A stretch of 5,591 nucleotides of DNA from Solirubrobacterales bacterium. GTDB taxonomy: Bacteria; Actinomycetota; Thermoleophilia; Solirubrobacterales; Solirubrobacteraceae. The stretch is from the NCBI GenBank assembly GCA_025964075.1, contig JAOPZQ010000155.1, forward strand, positions 1-5,591, given 5' to 3'. A program made the translations under genes and the position numbers. This document shows positions 1 through 5,591 of the stretch, piece after piece (position 1 is the stretch's first letter; the number at the start of each line of letters is the position of its first letter). Below the pieces are notes generated by a model. It was not told the origin of the DNA. It did no database searches and saw only the letters and a program-made list of their open reading frames with translations.

Positions 1-337
1 TGCGGTAGACGGGCCCGTAGGACTTCTCGATGTGCCCGGTGAGGACGGCCTGGCCGTGCACGAGCTGCGTGTCCGTGATCGTCCCGACCTCGATCCCCTT
101 GATCCGCACCTGGTGACGGCCGGCGACCACGCCCGACGCGTCCGCCACCGTGAACTTCACGGTGCGCGTGCTCACGAACGACGTCTTGCCGACGTGGACC
201 AGCAGGTAGGCCCAGAAGCCGAGCCCGATCAGCGCGCCCACGGCGATGACGGCGAGCGGGCGCAGCGAGCGCCGCAGCTCGACGGTGACACGCGCGCGGT
301 TGATGCGGTCGGTCAGCCGGTCGCGGACGTCGATCAC
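1..337 (-). CDS. MCE/MlaD-domain protein, N-terminal 112 residues (runs off the left edge)
   Basis: This is the fifth MlaD-family gene of the array; only the 5' part is in the window. The GTG at 337 overlaps the stop of the preceding gene (GTGA), with a GGGG run about 7 bases upstream as a weak ribosome site. The translation begins MIDVRDRLTDRINRARVTVE, a charged cytoplasmic segment of about 25 residues, longer than in most of its neighbours. A transmembrane helix follows at about 27-47 (RPLAVIAVGALIGLGFWAYLL). The MlaD domain starts near residue 58 (RTVKFTVADASGVVAGRH), with VRIKGIEVGTITDTQLV (77-93) as the G-x-x-V-G motif. The frame has no stop before base 1. There is no N-terminal lipobox cysteine. 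The C-terminal helical part lies outside the window. Confidence 0.9.
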   Translation of the reverse strand, partial: MIDVRDRLTDRINRARVTVELRRSLRPLAVIAVGALIGLGFWAYLLVHVGKTSFVSTRTVKFTVADASGVVAGRHQVRIKGIEVGTITDTQLVHGQAVLTGHIEKSYGPVYR

Positions 338-1689
338 TTCGTGGCCCCGCTCGTCTTGGCCCCCGAGGCGCTTCCCTTCGACGGCGGCCCGAACACCGCC
401 TGGAGCGCGGCGCTCAGCTGGTCGCACTTGATCCGCTGCGGGGCGTTCGGGTCGGTGAGGAACGTCGCGCAGGGCAGGCTGCTGATCGCCCGCTCGCCGA
501 CGCTCGCGAAGAAGCGCGCGAAGTAGCCGTTCTGGTCGAAGGCCGCGGGGACGTTCCCGAGCGCCTCGAGAGTGCCGCCGATCACCTGGTAGGTCGCGCG
601 CTGGTCCTGCGGGTCGACCAGCGCGAGGTCCGGCAGGATGATCTGGTCGAGCCACGTGAGGCTCGGGCTGATGCCCTTCAGGAGCGAGGTGCCGACCTTT
701 CCGCTCCGTGCCAGCGAGGTGGCCGCCGGCCGCAGGGAGCGCAGAAGCGGCCGAGCGTCGGTGAGCACCGTCCGCAGGTGCTCCACGGCGGGGCGCAGAC
801 GCGACACGCTCGGCGCGAGTTCGCCTGCCGGGCCGTGGAGCTTGGCGATCAGCGGGTCGGCCAGCGCGAGCGTCCCGCTCAGCCGTTCGAGCGTGGTCGT
901 GATCCTCGGCAGCGCCGCGGCGCCGACGGCGATCGTTCGGCTGATGTCCGGAGCGCGGGCCGCCGTCGTCTGGACGGTCGCCGCCGCGCCCTGGACGAAG
1001 TCGTGGGCGGCGTTACCCTGCCCGCCCGTCGTGGAGGCGGTCCCGAGCGCGTTCACCACGACCGCCGTGTTCGCGACGAGCCGGCGTAGGTCGCCGCTCT
1101 GCTCTCCGCGCAGCGCGCCCAGGCCTCGCGTCACGTCGGGAGCCTGCGCCGCCAGCTCCTGGAAGACCTGCCGCGGCGCCTGGTGGTTCGCGAGAGCCGC
1201 CGGCGACTCCTTGAGGAGCGTGCGGAAGCCGCGCCGCGCGTTACCGGCGAACACCGTGGCGACGTCCTCGAGCTGGACCTGGCTGCTGGTGCGGGCCGGG
1301 GAGATCTTCGGCGCGCGAAGGAGGCCGGAGCCGGGAGTCCCGCGGTCGAGGTCGACCACGAACTCGGCTCCCAGCAGCGTGCGCCAGCGGATGTCGGCGC
1401 GCGCGTCGGCGTAGATCGGCTGAGCCTGCTTGTGCACGGTCATCGTGACCGTCGTGGTGCGGCCGTTCGGGTCGAGCGAGAGGTCCGTCACCGCGCCGAC
1501 GTTGATGCCGTTGACCCGCACCGGATCGCCCTTCGTCAGCGTCGCGGTGTCGCCGAACACCGCCCGCACCACCTGGCCGCCCGGCGCCAGCACCTTCGAC
1601 GGCACGTGCACGTAGACCGCGGCGAAGATCACGGCGAGGACGACGAGGAAGACGGCGCCGAGCGCGGTGTGGTCGCGGTTCGCGGTCAC
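334..1689 (-). CDS. MCE/MlaD-domain protein (451 aa)
   Basis: This is a probable Mce transporter subunit. The GTG at 1689 overlaps the previous TGA (GTGA) and has a GGGGA about 4 bases upstream. The frame is open 18 codons further to an ATG at 1743, but those codons lie over the preceding gene and add a non-family extension, so GTG is chosen. A short cytoplasmic end is followed by a transmembrane helix at about 9-27 (LGAVFLVVLAVIFAAVYV). The MlaD domain covers about 37-115, with VRVNGINVGAVTDL (57-70) and TLLGAEFVVDL (104-114). Helical Ala/Leu/Arg-rich sequence runs to about 345. A distinctive tail follows: SLTWLDQIILPDLALV (343-358), NGYFARFFASVG (387-398), and two cysteines at SLPCATF (407) and RIKCDQL (422). 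The last 15 residues are a Ser/Gly/Ala/Lys-rich flexible end. No lipobox is present. Confidence 0.93.
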   Translation of the reverse strand: MTANRDHTALGAVFLVVLAVIFAAVYVHVPSKVLAPGGQVVRAVFGDTATLTKGDPVRVNGINVGAVTDLSLDPNGRTTTVTMTVHKQAQPIYADARADIRWRTLLGAEFVVDLDRGTPGSGLLRAPKISPARTSSQVQLEDVATVFAGNARRGFRTLLKESPAALANHQAPRQVFQELAAQAPDVTRGLGALRGEQSGDLRRLVANTAVVVNALGTASTTGGQGNAAHDFVQGAAATVQTTAARAPDISRTIAVGAAALPRITTTLERLSGTLALADPLIAKLHGPAGELAPSVSRLRPAVEHLRTVLTDARPLLRSLRPAATSLARSGKVGTSLLKGISPSLTWLDQIILPDLALVDPQDQRATYQVIGGTLEALGNVPAAFDQNGYFARFFASVGERAISSLPCATFLTDPNAPQRIKCDQLSAALQAVFGPPSKGSASGAKTSGATK

Positions 1690-3011
1690 TTGGTCCCCAC
1701 GAGATTGCCTGGGCTGTAGTGGTGCTTCGGAAGCCAGGCGCACGGCTTCGGGAAGGCCTCGATCTTCCCCGCGCCCTTGGGGAGCGGAAGGAACCCGGCG
1801 AGCGCCTCGGGGGAGATGACGGGCTCGACGCGCAACGTGTTCAGCGGGCCGGCGATGCTGCCGTTCGGCGCGCCCTGACCGAGCATGCTCCGCCAGTTAC
1901 TCGCCATCGCGGGCCAGGCGCAGGCGTGCTTTGCGATCTGCTGGATCTGCGGGAGCAGGGCGTCGAATCCCCGCCGCAGCTGGTCGAGCTCGGGCTTCAG
2001 CGCCCCGGCGATCTCGATCAGCGACCCGGCCGTGGGCGGGACCTGCCGCAGCAGCGGCGTGGCCGCCCGGAGCGCAGGCGGCGCCACGGTCAGCAGCCGG
2101 TTGCTCGCACTCAGGGCGCCGGACGCGAGCGGCAGCGAGTGGTTCGCGGCGGCGGCGAGCGCCTGGATCGACGACAAGAGCCGGCGGCCCTCGACGAACG
2201 CGGGCTGGGCGGCGGCGAGCGCCGGCGGCGCCACGTCCAGCGCCGCCTGCGTCTGAGCCCGGTGATCGGCGAACGGCAGCAGCGCGTTCGTCGCGGGGCG
2301 GAACATGGCGACCAGGTCGTTCTTCGACGCGTCGAGCGCGGTCGACGCGCCGGCGAAGGAGGGGACCAGGCGCCGGACCGAGCCGGGACGGGCGAGGATC
2401 GCACTCGTCAGCCGGAGCCACTGGTCGGACGCCGGCCGCGCCGCCCGGATCGCGTCGTTCAGCTGCGAGCCGCGGCCGAGCACGCCGCGTCCGAGCTCGG
2501 TGACCACCGAGTGCAGCCCGCCGCGCGTCTGGCGGTCGAAGGTGTCGAGCGCGTCGGGCACGCTCAGCGTGATCGGCTCCTTCCCGGGGCCGATGACCGC
2601 GCCGGACTCGAGCGTCTGCGCGCTGTGTCCGGGGATCAGCGCGAGGTAGCGCGCTCCGAGCAGTCCCTTGCCGCGCACCTCCGCCTGCGTGTCGGCGGGG
2701 AAGCTGCCGGCGCCGGGGTCCATCTTCAGCCGCAGCCGGGCCTTGCCGTGGTCGACGCCGATGCCCGTGACCTCGCCCACGCGCACGCCGCCGGTGCGTA
2801 CCTCGCCGTGGACGCGCATGTTCCCGGTGTCGGGGACCACGGCGTAATAGGTCCTGTAGCCGAGCAGCGGAAGCCCCCGCGGCGAGCGGAGCGCGAGGGC
2901 CACGAACACGCCGATCACCGCCAGCACGAGCAGGCCGCTGAGGATGATCTCGGCCGGCCGCGCGTGCTCGCGCCGGCGGCGTCGGCCGAATCGGGCTCCG
3001 CGGGCGCTCAT
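1686..3011 (-). CDS. MCE/MlaD-domain protein with Arg-rich N-terminus (441 aa)
   Basis: This is a probable Mce transporter subunit. The ATG at 3011 overlaps the previous TGA (ATGA). The bases just upstream are CU-rich with no convincing Shine-Dalgarno, so translation probably depends on coupling. The N-terminus is strongly basic (GRRRRREH, 9-16), giving an inside-positive topology. A transmembrane helix follows at 21-41 (EIILSGLLVLAVIGVFVALA). The MlaD domain spans about 52-128, with VRTGGVRVGEVTGI (71-84) and KGLLGARYLALIPG (115-128). After VPDALDTFDRQTRGG (151-165) the protein is Ala/Leu/Pro-rich helix to about 355. The tail holds the only two cysteines, in similar settings: HACAWPAM (Cys364) and KPCAWLPK (Cys424). 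A disulfide between them outside the cytoplasm is plausible but is inference. There is no N-terminal lipobox, so it is not an MceE-type lipoprotein. Confidence 0.93.
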   Translation of the reverse strand: MSARGARFGRRRRREHARPAEIILSGLLVLAVIGVFVALALRSPRGLPLLGYRTYYAVVPDTGNMRVHGEVRTGGVRVGEVTGIGVDHGKARLRLKMDPGAGSFPADTQAEVRGKGLLGARYLALIPGHSAQTLESGAVIGPGKEPITLSVPDALDTFDRQTRGGLHSVVTELGRGVLGRGSQLNDAIRAARPASDQWLRLTSAILARPGSVRRLVPSFAGASTALDASKNDLVAMFRPATNALLPFADHRAQTQAALDVAPPALAAAQPAFVEGRRLLSSIQALAAAANHSLPLASGALSASNRLLTVAPPALRAATPLLRQVPPTAGSLIEIAGALKPELDQLRRGFDALLPQIQQIAKHACAWPAMASNWRSMLGQGAPNGSIAGPLNTLRVEPVISPEALAGFLPLPKGAGKIEAFPKPCAWLPKHHYSPGNLVGTK

Positions 3012-4339
3012 CGTCCGAGGAGGAAGTGGAGGAGGGATGAGACGCCGTTGCCAGGGGGCGGCACCGGCTCGGTCTGCGCCGGCCCCGTCCCGCCCTGGGG
3101 CGGGGCGGGGCCGGTGGCCGGAGAGGCCGCGGCGGGGTGGGCCGTCTGGGCGTGCGGGCGTGCCGCTCGAGTCGATGCAGTCACGAGGCCGGATCCCGCG
3201 TGCAACAACGACTGGAGGACGTCGCCGTTGAGATCGAAGAAGCCGCGGAACACGTGCCCGGCCGCGTCGCGCGTCTGCGCCGCCCGGCCCCAGCCCTCGA
3301 TGAAGGCCATGACGTCGTCGATCGACTTGCCGAGCGCCTGAGTGGCGGGCGGCGCGACCGCGGCGAGCGTGTCCAGCGACGCGGCGGCCGGGGCCGCCAG
3401 CCGGACCGTCGGCGTGATCGCCGCGACGCGCGTGAGGAACGGCGCCGTCTGCGTGGCCTCGCGCAGAGCCGGTCGCGCCGTGGTGGCGAAGGCGGGGAGG
3501 AGGGCGAGGAAGCGCGAGAGCTGCGGCGCGGTCGAGCTGATCAGCCTCGCGGCGGGTGCCAGGGGCTGCGCGGCGCTCTGGAGGTCCGCGAGGAAGGTGC
3601 GCCCCGACTCGAGCGCCCCCGGCGCGCGGGCGAGCGTCGCCCGCAGCTCGGTGCGCCTTGCGGCGAACGTGCTCATCGTCGCGCCGGCGGCGGAGACCAG
3701 GTCGGCGAGCTGGCGCCGCTGGCCGCTGAACTTCGTGACCCAGCCGTTGGTCCGCTGGACGAGCTGCGCCAGCGCCCCGTTGTTCGTGGCCAGGTCGCCG
3801 ACGATCCGCCGCGCGCGGGCGATCGATTGGGGCGCGGTCGCGAGCAGCGCGTTGAAGTCCGCGCGGCGGCCGGTGAGGGCGGTGCCGGCCTCGTCGACGA
3901 GAATCCCGAGGCGCGCGCGGGTGCTCGGGTCGAGCACGTCGAGCACCTCGTCGAGGTCGGTCGGGAAGCTGACGCGCGAGAGGGGGATCGTCCCGCCGTC
4001 GGGCATCGGGCTCGCCGGGTTGCCGAGGTTCAGGGCGATGAACTTCTGCCCGAGCAGGTTCGCGGCGCGGATCGCCGCCGAGGCGTCGCGACCCACCTTC
4101 GCCTTGCCGTTGTCGACGGACATCGTGACCCGCACGTGGTCGTTCCGGTCGAAGCCGAGGCCGCTGACGCTGCCGACCGCGGTGCCCGCCACCTTCACGT
4201 CCGCCCCGACCTTGAGGCCGTCGCCGTTCGGGATCGCGAGGTACACCTTCGTCGCGCCGCCTCCGGAGGAGACGATCACGATCGCGGCCGCGGCGATCGC
4301 TGCGGCGCCGAGCGCCCACGGAGCCAGGCGCGCGATCAT
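3008..4339 (-). CDS. MCE/MlaD-domain protein with Pro-rich C-terminal tail (443 aa)
   Basis: This is a probable subunit of an Mce lipid or hydrophobic-substrate transporter, anchored in the inner membrane and extending outward. The ATG at 4339 overlaps the previous stop (ATGA), and a weak purine-rich GGAACGG lies 6 bases upstream. Further upstream the frame turns Arg-rich and antisense-like, so this start is preferred. Residues 8-24 form one Ala/Ile/Val transmembrane helix. Residues 31-107 form the MlaD domain, with VAGTAVGSVSG (49-60) and NLLGQKFIALN (94-104). The segment DLDEVLDVLDPSTRARL (128-144) is the usual Mce linker. Ala/Leu-rich helices run to about 335, followed by DDVMAFIEGWGRAA (341-354), which resembles the PDVMAFLADW segment of the preceding gene product. 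Residues 394-430 are Pro/Ala/Gly-rich and probably disordered or wall-spanning. The protein has no cysteines, unlike three of its neighbours. The exact MceA-F equivalence cannot be assigned. Confidence 0.93.
   Translation of the reverse strand: MIARLAPWALGAAAIAAAAIVIVSSGGGATKVYLAIPNGDGLKVGADVKVAGTAVGSVSGLGFDRNDHVRVTMSVDNGKAKVGRDASAAIRAANLLGQKFIALNLGNPASPMPDGGTIPLSRVSFPTDLDEVLDVLDPSTRARLGILVDEAGTALTGRRADFNALLATAPQSIARARRIVGDLATNNGALAQLVQRTNGWVTKFSGQRRQLADLVSAAGATMSTFAARRTELRATLARAPGALESGRTFLADLQSAAQPLAPAARLISSTAPQLSRFLALLPAFATTARPALREATQTAPFLTRVAAITPTVRLAAPAAASLDTLAAVAPPATQALGKSIDDVMAFIEGWGRAAQTRDAAGHVFRGFFDLNGDVLQSLLHAGSGLVTASTRAARPHAQTAHPAAASPATGPAPPQGGTGPAQTEPVPPPGNGVSSLLHFLLGR
3079..3114 (-). 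repeat. Strong GC inverted repeat (hairpin) inside the Pro-rich tail coding region
   Basis: Bases 3079-3094 and 3099-3114 are near-perfect inverted complements, 16 bases each with one mismatch (3088 against 3105), separated by a 4-base loop. They encode the TGPAPPQGGTGPA part of the Pro-rich tail of the 443-residue protein, 68 bases before the start codon of the next gene. No T-run follows on the minus strand, so it does not look like an intrinsic terminator. It may influence mRNA stability or translation of the next gene, or it may only reflect low-complexity Pro/Gly codons. Confidence 0.5.
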
Positions 4340-5526
4340 GGCTTGCCGTTCCACGGCGGGTCGTACTTGCCGCCGGTGCCGGTGTCCCCGCGCAGCGCCG
4401 GGTTCTCGGCGAGGAACTTCTTCGGGTACATCGGCAGGCCGGTCTTGTTCTCCGGGTCCTTGGCCGGATCGACGGTCTCCGGCCCGAGCTTGCATTCGGG
4501 GATGAACCACGGGTGGCCGCTGCCGTAGCCGGGCGGGAACGGCAGGACCGAGTGCATGCCCGTGAACGTCTTGGCGACCTGCTCGGAGTTCAGCGGGCTG
4601 GCGTTGGGGAACGGGAATGTGCCGAGCTCGGCGCGGAGGTAGTGGTCCTTGCCGTCGCTGCTCGCCGCGAAGCCCGCGCTCCAGTCCGCGAGGAAGGCCA
4701 TGACGTCGGGCGCGTAGGGGCGGATGCAGTGGACCTCCATGGCCGCCTGCTTGGAGATGCTCCCGACCTCGGGCATCAGCGTCCGCACCTCGTCGAGCAG
4801 GTTGTTGAGGTCCGGCGCCGCCGTTTTGAGCGTCCGCAGCGTGCTCGTCGCGTCCCCGCCGACGCGCTGGAAGACGGGGAGCATCGCGTTGAGCGCCGGC
4901 GTGATCCGCCGCACCTCGACGACGCCGGGGGACAGGCGCCGGCTGAGGCCTCCCGCCGCGCGTAGCGTCCGGTCCGCCCGCGACAGCGTGGTCCGCGCCG
5001 TCGACAGCGCCGCGGGCAGCTCCGCCAGGAGGTCGCGCAGCGCCTGGTTCTGCCCGGCCACCGCGGCGAAGGTCGTGGCCGTGCCGGAGACGAGCTGGGC
5101 GATGCCCGGGTCGGCGGTGTCGATCGCGTGCACCGTCGAGTCGGCGGACGTGACCAGCGTGTGCAGGGACTCGCGATCGGCGCCGAGATCCGCGAGCACC
5201 GCGCGCGCCTGGTCGAGCGCCGAGGGCGCCCGCGCGAGTGCCGCCTGCATGGGCACCGCGATGCCGTCGAAGGCCTGCGCTCCCTGCTCGGCCGTCGCCT
5301 GCACGTTGGCGCGCGTCGCGCGATCGAACGTCCCCGTCAGCTGGTCGAACTCCACCGGCGCCGCGAACTGGCCCGGCGGCAGCGTCCCCTTGTTCGGGAT
5401 CTTCACCGGCGAGCGGCCGCGGCTCAGCGCGATGTAGCGGTCGGTGAACTTGATCGTGCCGCCGATCCGGAGCTGCATCGTCGTGTCCTTGCCGAGCGGC
5501 CAGACCGAGTCGTCGAGCTGGAGCAC
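4336..5526 (-). CDS. MCE/MlaD-family protein, portion downstream of an in-frame stop (probably a broken gene)
   Basis: The open frame after the TAG at 5545-5547 gives 396 residues from a GTG at 5526. It begins in the middle of an MlaD domain: LQLDDSVWPLGKD and then RIGGTIKFTDRYIAL (residues 2-35) match the second half of that fold. The first half and the membrane anchor are missing, so this GTG is probably not the native start. Residues about 62-255 are Ala/Leu-rich and helical, as in the Mce tube region. A tail follows with CIRPYAPDVMAFLADW (267-282), an aromatic and Pro-rich stretch, and a second Cys at 345; these are its only two cysteines. The usual LLG of the MlaD loop is replaced by GGTIKFTD. 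The TGA stop overlaps the ATG of the next gene. The family assignment is secure. Whether the gene works depends on the stop being a real mutation, a sequencing error or read through. Confidence 0.8.
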   Translation of the reverse strand: MLQLDDSVWPLGKDTTMQLRIGGTIKFTDRYIALSRGRSPVKIPNKGTLPPGQFAAPVEFDQLTGTFDRATRANVQATAEQGAQAFDGIAVPMQAALARAPSALDQARAVLADLGADRESLHTLVTSADSTVHAIDTADPGIAQLVSGTATTFAAVAGQNQALRDLLAELPAALSTARTTLSRADRTLRAAGGLSRRLSPGVVEVRRITPALNAMLPVFQRVGGDATSTLRTLKTAAPDLNNLLDEVRTLMPEVGSISKQAAMEVHCIRPYAPDVMAFLADWSAGFAASSDGKDHYLRAELGTFPFPNASPLNSEQVAKTFTGMHSVLPFPPGYGSGHPWFIPECKLGPETVDPAKDPENKTGLPMYPKKFLAENPALRGDTGTGGKYDPPWNGKP

Positions 5527-5591
5527 GAGGCGCGCGCGGTGGTCCTAAGTCACCTTCGCGCTCGCGACGTGGCCGACCGGTCGTCCCGCGG
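5527..5591 (-). pseudogene. Upstream fragment of the same MlaD-family gene, ending in an in-frame TAG
   Basis: In the same frame as the downstream ORF, bases 5589-5548 read AGRPVGHVASAKVT. A TAG stop at 5545-5547 follows, and then DHRARL runs directly into the downstream protein. The G-x-x-V-G-x-V pattern is the characteristic early MlaD-domain motif, seen in the neighbours as VAGTAVGSVSG, VRTGGVRVGEV and VNGINVGAV. With the stop ignored, the stretch makes a continuous MlaD domain with no frame change. The gene therefore starts beyond the right edge of the window and a single codon interrupts it. One base change could produce the TAG, for example from CAG, GAG, AAG or TCG. Confidence 0.75.

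Noticed and set aside
2148..2224. Direct repeat of about 14 bases (GCGGCGGCGAGCGCC-like), copies exactly 60 bases apart
   Set aside because: It encodes Ala-rich helix segments (ALAAAA and ALAAAQ) and is explained by codon use in low-complexity helix. There is no sign of a mobile or regulatory repeat.
1719..3341. Long plus-strand open frame of 540 codons
   Set aside because: Its product is Arg/Gly/Ala-rich low complexity with no recognisable domain, and it lies antisense to two well-supported MlaD genes. Long antisense frames are expected at this GC content.
3012..4319. 436-codon N-terminal extension of the 441-residue MlaD protein
   Set aside because: The extension is an Arg-rich off-frame reading of the preceding MlaD gene. 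The membrane helix and ATGA overlap place the real start at 3011.
4340..4510. 57-codon N-terminal extension of the 443-residue MlaD protein
   Set aside because: It overlaps the tail of the first gene in another frame, is charged and Arg-rich, and would bury the transmembrane anchor. The ATGA overlap at 4336-4339 decides the start.
3137..4528. Long plus-strand open frame of 463 codons, plus overlapping frames at 3342-4505 and 4724-5437
   Set aside because: These are Arg/Glu/Ala- or Ser-rich shadows of the minus-strand MlaD genes, with no domain, signal or ribosome site.
1..5591. Hidden novel system, RNA gene, CRISPR or mobile element
   Set aside because: Minus-strand MlaD-family coding sequence covers essentially every base with 4-base overlaps. 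No tRNA-like, repeat-spacer, transposase or inverted-terminal structures were seen.

Overview
The window is a GC-rich, gap-free coding block in which every real gene lies on the minus strand. It holds five consecutive genes for MCE/MlaD-domain proteins: an interrupted first gene, three complete genes, and the start of a fifth that runs off the left edge. The high GC content, GTG starts, Ala/Arg/Pro-rich proteins and a tandem array of single-domain Mce proteins fit a high-GC actinobacterium. The divergent sequences suggest Thermoleophilia/Solirubrobacterales rather than Mycobacterium, but that placement is inference from style, not from a marker gene.

Layout in transcription order (right to left): (1) an MlaD-family gene entering from the right edge, broken by an in-frame TAG at 5545-5547 inside its MlaD domain and then open to 4336; (2) a 443-residue MlaD protein with a Pro-rich tail, 3008-4339; (3) a 441-residue MlaD protein with an Arg-rich cytoplasmic N-terminus, 1686-3011; (4) a 451-residue MlaD protein, 334-1689; (5) the first 112 residues of another MlaD protein, 1-337. 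All four junctions are 4-base stop/start overlaps (ATGA, ATGA, GTGA, GTGA), so this is one operon with probable translational coupling. No intergenic DNA is left for promoters or terminators, and I see no RNA genes, mobile elements or CRISPR.

Each protein with a visible N-terminus has the Mce layout: a short cytoplasmic segment, one transmembrane helix and an MlaD beta-domain. In the three complete proteins a long Ala/Leu-rich helical region and a distinct C-terminal tail follow. In known Mce systems, six such subunits form a ring and helical tube that carries lipids or other hydrophobic substrates between the inner membrane and the outer envelope, driven by a YrbE/MlaE permease and an MlaF/Mkl ATPase. 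Neither the permease nor the ATPase is in the window; they would be expected upstream, beyond the right edge. The points most worth a second look are the amber codon within the first gene, the exactly-two-cysteine pattern in the C-terminal tails of three of the subunits, and a strong GC hairpin in the Pro-rich tail region just before the third gene.
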